Assembly: GCF_003265705.1 (NCBI RefSeq)
Contig: NW_020312785.1
Span: 22,378,594 to 22,442,593 of the forward strand
Length of the DNA stretch: 64,000 bases
Direction of reading: 5' to 3'
DNA from: Callorhinus ursinus
Lineage: Eukaryota > Chordata > Mammalia > Carnivora > Otariidae
The notes below the pieces were generated by a model. The model searched no databases, had not been told where the DNA came from, and was given only the letters and a program-made list of their open reading frames with translations. This document shows positions 57,341 through 64,000 of the stretch, in pieces (the stretch's first letter is position 1; each line of letters begins with the position of its first letter). Position numbers and translations under genes: made by a program.

Positions 57341-60300
57341 GATCCAGTTCACAAATGTTTCAAAAATGGAAAGTTGTACGAGTGTGTTGCATTTTAATGG
57401 GTCTATGTCTTTGAATTAAGATAAAATAAACTTAATCAAGCCCAGTTTGATTTCCCAGATTTCTTTAGGTGTTAGATCATAAGCCTGACACCTTTAGTTG
57501 CCACAATATTCTCCAATCTTACCAAATTCATTTGCTTCAGACTTCAAATAATAAAAATCAAAGAACAGTATGAATATTACATGTTTAGAATGGATAATAG
57601 AAAGGCCTCGAAAGACAAGGTTGAAATTTTGAGAAATCTTACCTCCACTAACTTTCCCTAAAACATTGTCATAGGTTTCTGGCCTCTTTATTTTTCTGTT
57701 ACTGGCATGATACTACTACAGTGCTTTGTGTGACCAGCTAAATATTTTTGAAGTATTAAGCAAATGGAAATGCTGTGTAAGCTTTAAATTGTATGTTAGA
57801 AAGGCTTAAAGTAAGGATCAGTGCAGTATAGAAATTGAGGTCAATATTTTTATCATGATAGAAGCCATGTACTTTTTCTTGAATTCTCAGTCTTTAAATG
57901 GTATTTCAAAGAGGCTTATTCATTCTTAGATTTGTATGCATTAACATAAGCTTCACTTATGAATAATGAGGGAGAAATAGACCTCTTTCCTTGGTAAGGA
58001 ATAACAGTAATGACTTTTAACAAAACATAGCCTAAATCAACAACATTGATTCTATTACGTTATTTAAGTCTCAGACTAGGGAGATAGCCATTGTTCTTGT
58101 GAAGCAATTGTGTGACGTGGTGTGGAGGATGACATTTCTTTGGCTTAACATTTAATGCAATTTGAATAAGGTTTGTGTAGTAGTTCATGCTTAACACATT
58201 TATAGTAAAGCTTTGTAGGGCAGCTGCATAGCCTGTAATTACTATGTAAGTAATATGTGACTATTTTTCTTTTGGAGACAAGAAAAGCTTTTCAATTCAA
58301 GTTTAAATTTATGAAATGCTGTGATAGCTATTTAAACCTTCAACACAGAAGAAGATATCTGTGCCAAACTTTCAGAAACCAGAGATGAATTAAGGGCATA
58401 TTTTTTTTATCTTTACTGTGAAAATATGTATTTTTTTAGTAGTACTCATATACCTCTTTCTTTGATTTAGCCTTTAAACTCCTGACCTTTCCCAGTAACT
58501 ATCTTTAATAAAATTAAAATGTACCCTTGGTGAGTTGTATTAAAGACCTTTTTTGATTAGATGAGTGTTTTGGTGAGGTGGGAAAAGTAGCAATTCCTAA
58601 GGCTAGCAATGACCCTAATGTCCAACCAGGGAGAAGATGGCTATTTTCCATATAACAAAGGGACAAAATAAGGAGTCTTTACCTTATTACATGGTCCTGT
58701 CAAAATGTTAATTGTTTGCTGAAACTTCTGAAGATGCTACTCTTTCAGAATTGAAAGTTTTAGGAAGAAAAAAAATAAGTCACTCCTTTTATTTGTGACT
58801 GTGTCAAGTATCAATATCTTTTTTCCAGAGGGTCTCAATATATGTATGCTCAAATAAATGAACATTGACTCATCTATTAGGGGCAAGAATTTTACATACC
58901 AATATGAAAATAAAGTGGGTAGTGGGAATAAAATGAGATGAGGGGAAAGAGGGGAAAGATTTTATTGTTTATAATGATTATTTTTTTTAAAACACAGGTT
59001 TTGTGTTTTTTTAAGCATAATTTAAATTGTAGAAGATACCTTTTCGGAATCATCTACATTTATTAAGTGCCTACTATATTTATAATGCTCACTGATAGTC
59101 TGTTAAAAAAAGTCATTTAAAGCAAGATAATTATACTGTTATTGGTTATTTTTTATGTTAACCAGATTGGGTGATGTGGAAAAGTATTTTCATACAAAAC
59201 ACATTAAAGAAAGTAAGGACTAAAGTAATCTTTTGTTTCTTCCTTGGGTACCACATTTTTTTCTCAGGCAAACCTAGAGCTTTTTGCTAATTAATACTCT
59301 TTTTGATGACTAGTGCCTTCAGCACATCTTTCCACAAAGTGTTTCATATGATAAAAGTTGCCAGTATTTATAATATTAAGACGGTGTTTCATCTTATGCT
59401 GTGTTCCATCTTACCATAGGGATAGTGCATATTTTTATATCAAAATAAAAATACATATATATATGTAATATATATATGTGTCCTGAAGCTCTGTGGAAAA
59501 TACCATGTATTAATGTGAAGGAAACAGAATATAATAAATTTATAATGAAACAAAAATTAAATTAAAATACACCAACACTACAATATTCTGTTCAATTGAA
59601 TAAGAGTGAGAAGAATAAAAATATCCCTTCTCAGAAATTAGTTAAGGAGTAGTGCGATTAATCTAATTGTAATTTCTTATCTGGGCCTGTCAGTACAGAT
59701 TGTGTTTCAGTTAATTATTGGAAGTCCTTTAAAGAACTGCAAACAGGAGATTTAACATCCTTCATCATTCATATAATTTTGTTTTATCACCATATAGTTA
59801 GCTCCGTGATTTTTTTATTTCATTTTTATTTATTTTCTAAACCAACTCTAAAGTGACACTAACTTTCTTAATAAAGATCTAGAGTACAGAACGGAATGTT
59901 CATAATAGCTTGTCAGAGCAAAAAGGAAATAAAATATGCCATTTACATTCTTATGTATGCCTGCAAATTCTAAATGCGGTTGATGGCTTGCACATAGTGG
60001 ATATAATTCATGAATATTTCATAAAAATAGAAAAAGGACCAGAGAATAAGAGTTGCGAGATATATGGTGCAAAATTCTATCAATTTTCTTGAAGCCACTG
60101 ACAAATTCCTTTTTCTAAAGTGCAAGTCTATTTTAAGAGAGATTTTTTAGAGTTCTTCATTCCGTGAAATGTGAGATTCACATTAAGTACATGAATCCTT
60201 AAGAAAAGAAACTGAATAGAACCACTTGTAATTCTCTTTTTTTGTAGCATTTTTACACTAAGTGGCTCTTTTCACTTAGCCCTGGAAAATGTTCTTATAT

Positions 60301-60480
60301 TAATTGTTTTGAAGCTCCATTGTTTAGAGCACGTGCTTCTGGGATGAAGAGATGCTGAACAGGTGCTTGGCCACCCTGCTGAGGAGATAGGCCTTCTTGC
60401 CATACAGTGTGTGCTTCAAGGACATGTGGTAATTTGGGCTCCTGATAAATAACCATGCTGATTAGGTAGGCTGGTCATGA
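57341..60480. other. AT-rich intron, nothing recognised
   Basis: Contains a small (AT)n tract at 59450-59482. No gene or repeat family was recognised. Confidence 0.5.
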
Positions 60481-60489
60481 TCGGTCAAT

Positions 60490-60506
60490 TATTTTTTTTT
60501 TTTTAA
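60490..60506. repeat. Poly(T) tract
   Basis: A run of about 14 Ts followed by AAAG. No SINE body is attached. Confidence 0.7.
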
Positions 60507-60829
60507 AGAAGGAAAAGAACTGAAAGCAGGAGAAAAATAATGTATATAAAACATGATATGTGACATCCGAAAAGTGGATTGATCCCTAAGGTTTAGAAAT
60601 AAAAAGAAAAGTATCAGTGAATACTCTATGATTTTCAGCTATCCAGATGCCTTAGCCATTTCTGTCTGGAAAAAAAAAATTAGAACTACATGCACAATTA
60701 CTGAGAGGTCTTTTAATGTAGCTACGAATAGCATGAAGAATGTTTAGGCCTTTGCCAGAGATGTTAGACTTTAGGCTTGTTCTGACACTGTTCAATCATT
60801 TATCTGTTTACTTATACTCCCATGTTCTG

Positions 60830-61075
60830 GAAATGGTGTTTGACAGATTTCTCTACCACTAACTAGGAGTATGACTTTGAAGAAGCTATTTAAACTCTGT
60901 GTTTTACATCCGGAAGAAATGGACCAGCAATGCCGTGGGACTAATGACTAACCTACACTTTGATTCATTTGTACAGGGTGAATAATTATGCCATCCACTC
61001 TAACTCAAAGGGTTATTAAAATGATATAACTAATTCAAAGCACTGTAAATATACATACCAAGTGTTCCAGTTTTA
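60830..61075 (+). mobile_element. MIR SINE relic
   Basis: TCTACCACTAACTAGGAGTA, TGACTTTGAAGAAGCTATTT, AACTCTGTGTTTTACATCCG, AAAGGGTTATTAAAATGATA and CAAAGCACTGTAAATAT follow the MIR order with a small insertion. Confidence 0.7.
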
Positions 61076-61494
61076 TAAATTCAGCTGATTGGTGGCATTT
61101 ATTAGTTATATAGAAAACTATAAGGGAAATATAGTAAAGGTAAAAAATATAGCGTATACAATTTCTATGGATACTCTTTCTTTGGCCAATTTCTATAGAA
61201 ACACATAAAATCCTATTGATTTAATAAGTATCCCTTTTTCTTTTAAATCATATAGATTTATTTATAAATTTTGCCAGCCAGTTTGCAAAGCCTGAAGATT
61301 ATCACCAATTTTTCTACTTCTGGAAGATTGTGCATGATCCAGATATTTTATCGTAGCCCCAATTTGATAAGATATCTGGCTTGGGACTTTCAAATTTCAC
61401 ACATTCTACTATATCATTTGTCTGCTCATAATAAGAAAACCATCACTTTTGTAAGAAGATTATGAAAAAAATAAAAGCAAGTATTTTTGAAAAA

Positions 61495-61670
61495 CATACT
61501 ATCTGTCACATGCTTTCACATGTTAATTATGTTATTTTCAGTGGTGTTCTAGAATAATATGACTCCGCATTTGAGGGGTATGGAAATAGAAGCCTAAATA
61601 ACTTGCTTCCAAAGTCACACGTATTAATACATGGTAGGGCCAGGACTTGATTTAGAATCTGTCCAGCATA
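61495..61670 (-). mobile_element. MIR SINE relic, minus orientation
   Basis: ATAACTTGCTTCCAAAGTCA, TGGTAGGGCCAGGACTTGAT and a TTAGAATCTGTCCAG end fit the complement of the MIR core; the left part is degenerate. Confidence 0.6.
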
Positions 61671-63250
61671 AAATATGAATTTTAAACTAATGGGCTTTGT
61701 AATTATGTGATTATTAATTGTTTATGGACTTGAGCCACTTACAAATTTTATATTGAGATAAAATGTTAGATAATCAGTTAAAAACACTGTATTATGGATA
61801 ACTTTATAGGAATACCATACAGCATTAATGTAAAGGGTAATTTTTAGACCAATTTCATAAGCCACACATAAAGTGTCTTAGTGTTTTGAAAATCTAAATT
61901 TGGACCAGGTCAAAGTTACTTTGTTGGAAGTTGAAGATATAGATTTTGTTTACAAACAGGATTAATTAGCAATTTCAGAGGGATGCCAAAATGGTACTTT
62001 CTCTGTGTTTTCATCAAATAGGTGCTAATAGTTGCTGTTAACACAAACCTAATTGCCACATATATTGAGGAGTGCAAGTTGCCCCATCCTGTGACCACAT
62101 TGGCCCATCTGTTGAGAATCTCAGCTCAGGAACAATGCAGGAACTGGCATCCAATTTGGGCTCTGGCCAGTGGTCAACTAACAATCTGGGACACACTTGG
62201 AATATGAAATGCCTCAAAGTCAAAGATGACCATTAACTGGCAGCTCTTCTTGTGTTGTGTCGAGGCAGAGCCAAGACCAGGTGCCAGTTTGCAGAGCAAA
62301 AGGATCTGCCTGAGTGCCACCTGTCATTGGCATATGGGTGTTGTCCAACATAGGAGCCACAGCAGGTTTGTTTCATCCATCAAAGTGTAGCATGTTCGAG
62401 AATTCACTAGACAGGGGTCAGGACTACAGCAACATTTACCTTAGTCCAAATTATAGGACAAGTCAAAGACTTACCAAGACATAGTCACTGTATCAAGCCA
62501 CAGGTGGATATATTGGATATTCACCATTGGAGACACACTTTCTAGTACCTAGATTCTTATGTTAACTGTAAACAAATATAAAAAAGGAGAAAGTTCTTTA
62601 ACTGACCATGTTAACACAAATCCTTGCCTTCATATGACAATTTGTGGTTAGAATCACTTAGATGATTTTTAATCACCCAGGGGTTTTTCTTAAGATATAC
62701 TTCTAATTGATTTTTGCTGTTGTTCTTCTTAATAAGTTGTAATTGCAATGTGGGCCTACAAGGTAAAGTTGAATCTAGGAGATTAACAATCTTATCCCAG
62801 CTATGCCAAAATGCATCATGCTGTTTTAAATAATTTACATAATATGTTGAGTACCAGAGTCCACACCTGCAAAATGTGTAAGTTGGATGGGATGGCTTCT
62901 GTGCCTTTAAATTCTGAAATGGTATGATTCTGTGAATGGCCGTAACTCAGAACATCTTAACAAGTATAATAACACATTTTATAGGAGGAAAAAAACCCCA
63001 GAAATTTAAGATAGATGGACCTAAGGAGGAAAAGTATAAGTACTGTATACCCATATATCATTGACAACTACTTTGTATGTTTTGCATATATCCTGTCAGA
63101 TTTTTATGCACATCTGGGCATATTTTTTAATTCAGAATTGCCTTTGACCCTAAATGCTTATTTAGGTTTGTTTAGGAAAAGGCTAGTATTGATTCAAAAG
63201 ACTTGTTTTTAATGCATTTTCCTTTTCTGTAAATGTAATATTAATAAATT
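61671..63250. other. Intron with a unique GC-richer block
   Basis: 62020-62480 is non-repetitive to my eye and GC-richer than its flanks (see findings). The rest is ordinary AT-rich intron. Short overlapping frames on both strands at 61916-62223 have no support. Confidence 0.45.
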
Positions 63251-63254
63251 ATGC

Positions 63255-63475
63255 TTACATTGTGCTTACTCTATACCAGACCTACGCTAGGCATTTAACA
63301 TTAATACATTTATTCTTATGGCAACCTTATGATATAAATGCTATTATTATTTCCATATTACAAATAAAGAAATGAGACAAAAAGAGGGTAAGTATGACAA
63401 AGTCACTCATCTGGTAAGGGATCTAGGATGTCTGGCTCCAAAGCCCACACTCTTGACAACAAACCAGAGGTGCTG
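63255..63475 (-). mobile_element. MIR SINE relic, minus orientation
   Basis: ATTGTGCTTACTCTATACCA, CTACGCTAGGCATTTAACAT, ATGGCAACCTTATGATATAA, TTCCATATTACAAATAAAGA and TCTGGCTCCAAAGCCCACAC follow the reverse MIR order. Confidence 0.8.
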
Positions 63476-63756
63476 GGTGGAAACAATTATTTCCATTCTC
63501 CATTTAGGATTAAAGATTAGAAAAAGACAGTTTAGTAATGCTTGCCTACCAGATGGTCACAAAATACATTGGTGTAAAGAAGTACATATGAATGATTTAT
63601 AACCTGTATCATAATGGCACTTATCAGTAATGTATATCATATAAGTATGCATGATTTAAAAAATTATCATTACTTCCCACTGCCCATTGAAACAAAGTTT
63701 AAAACAATTCTGTCTTTATTATCATAGAATATTTTAACTTAATATATTCTTGTGTT

Positions 63757-64000
63757 CTTTTTTAGATTTTATTTATTTATTATTTATTATTTATTTATTT
63801 TAGTGAGAGAGTGCGTGAGCTCAAGCATGAACAGGGGGAGGGAAAGAAGGAGAGGGAGAGGTACAAGCAGACTCCATACTGAGTGGGGAGCCCAGTGTGG
63901 GCTGAGACCCTGAGACCCTGAGACCTTGACACCACAACCCCAAGACCGCAACTGAGCAGAAACCAAGAGTTGGATGCTCAACCAAATGAGCACCCCGGTG
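63757..64000 (-). mobile_element. CAN SINE, minus orientation, cut by the window end
   Basis: TTTTTAGATTTTATTTATTT tail complement with ATTT expansion, GA block, and head complement up to CACCCCGGTG at the edge. It contains a small internal tandem CTGAGACC repeat at about 63902-63925. Confidence 0.9.

Larger units (their letters stand above)
54919..64000 (+). other. ROBO2: ROBO2 intron downstream of the first Ig3 exon (partial)
   Basis: Intron starting GTAAGAAC and running off the right edge. It contains SINEs, L1M and MIR relics. No further exon was recognised, although the exon completing Ig3 (containing the YxC Cys) is expected further right. Confidence 0.85.

Overview
The window is nuclear DNA from a carnivoran mammal. 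It is AT-rich, poor in CpG and intron-like. It carries about 22 tRNA-derived carnivore SINEs (CAN/SINEC family: tRNA-like head, CT-rich stretch, AATAAA-type A tail) and carnivore-type LINE-1 3' ends. SINE heads of the form GGGGCGCCTGGGTGGCTCAG, rather than the dog type GGGATCCCTGGGTGGCGCAG, together with the L1 3' UTR type, suggest an arctoid caniform (bear, pinniped or mustelid). That species call is an inference from remembered consensus sequences.

Only one gene is supported. Three exons on the + strand (38264-38421, 41205-41325, 54780-54918) encode the second Ig domain and the start of the third Ig domain of the axon-guidance receptor ROBO2. Reading frames and splice phases join perfectly (0/0 and 1/1), with canonical AG/GT borders and no stops or frameshifts. 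Everything else is intron: at least 38.2 kb upstream of the first exon, a 2.8 kb intron, a 13.5 kb intron and at least 9.1 kb downstream. The first and last introns run off the window.

Layout. 1-38263: 5' intron with a twin-primed (5'-inverted) L1 at 2203-2650, a MER2 DNA transposon next to a palindromic AT microsatellite, an MLT1 LTR, MIR and L2 relics, a three-SINE cluster at 24.8-25.6 kb, a tandem SINE dimer at 33.5-33.9 kb and several unique, relatively GC-richer blocks. 38264-41325: the two Ig2 exons; the second has a 93-nt uninterrupted pyrimidine tract at its acceptor. 41326-54779: intron with a complete antisense solo LTR (41890-42496) with a 4-bp target duplication, a triple-target-repeat SINE pair, two antisense L1 3' ends (one holding a 100-N assembly gap at 51036-51135) and an L2 split by a young SINE. 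54780-64000: the first Ig3 exon and downstream intron with SINEs, L1M and MIR relics.

Apart from the three exons, long open frames are chance or repeat-derived. I found no second gene, no RNA gene, no CRISPR or prokaryotic feature and no undescribed biological system. The most notable items are the microsatellite-like splice acceptor, clean records of retrotransposition mechanism (inversion, dimerisation, repeated use of one target), the antisense LTR, and candidate conserved non-coding blocks that need an alignment to test.
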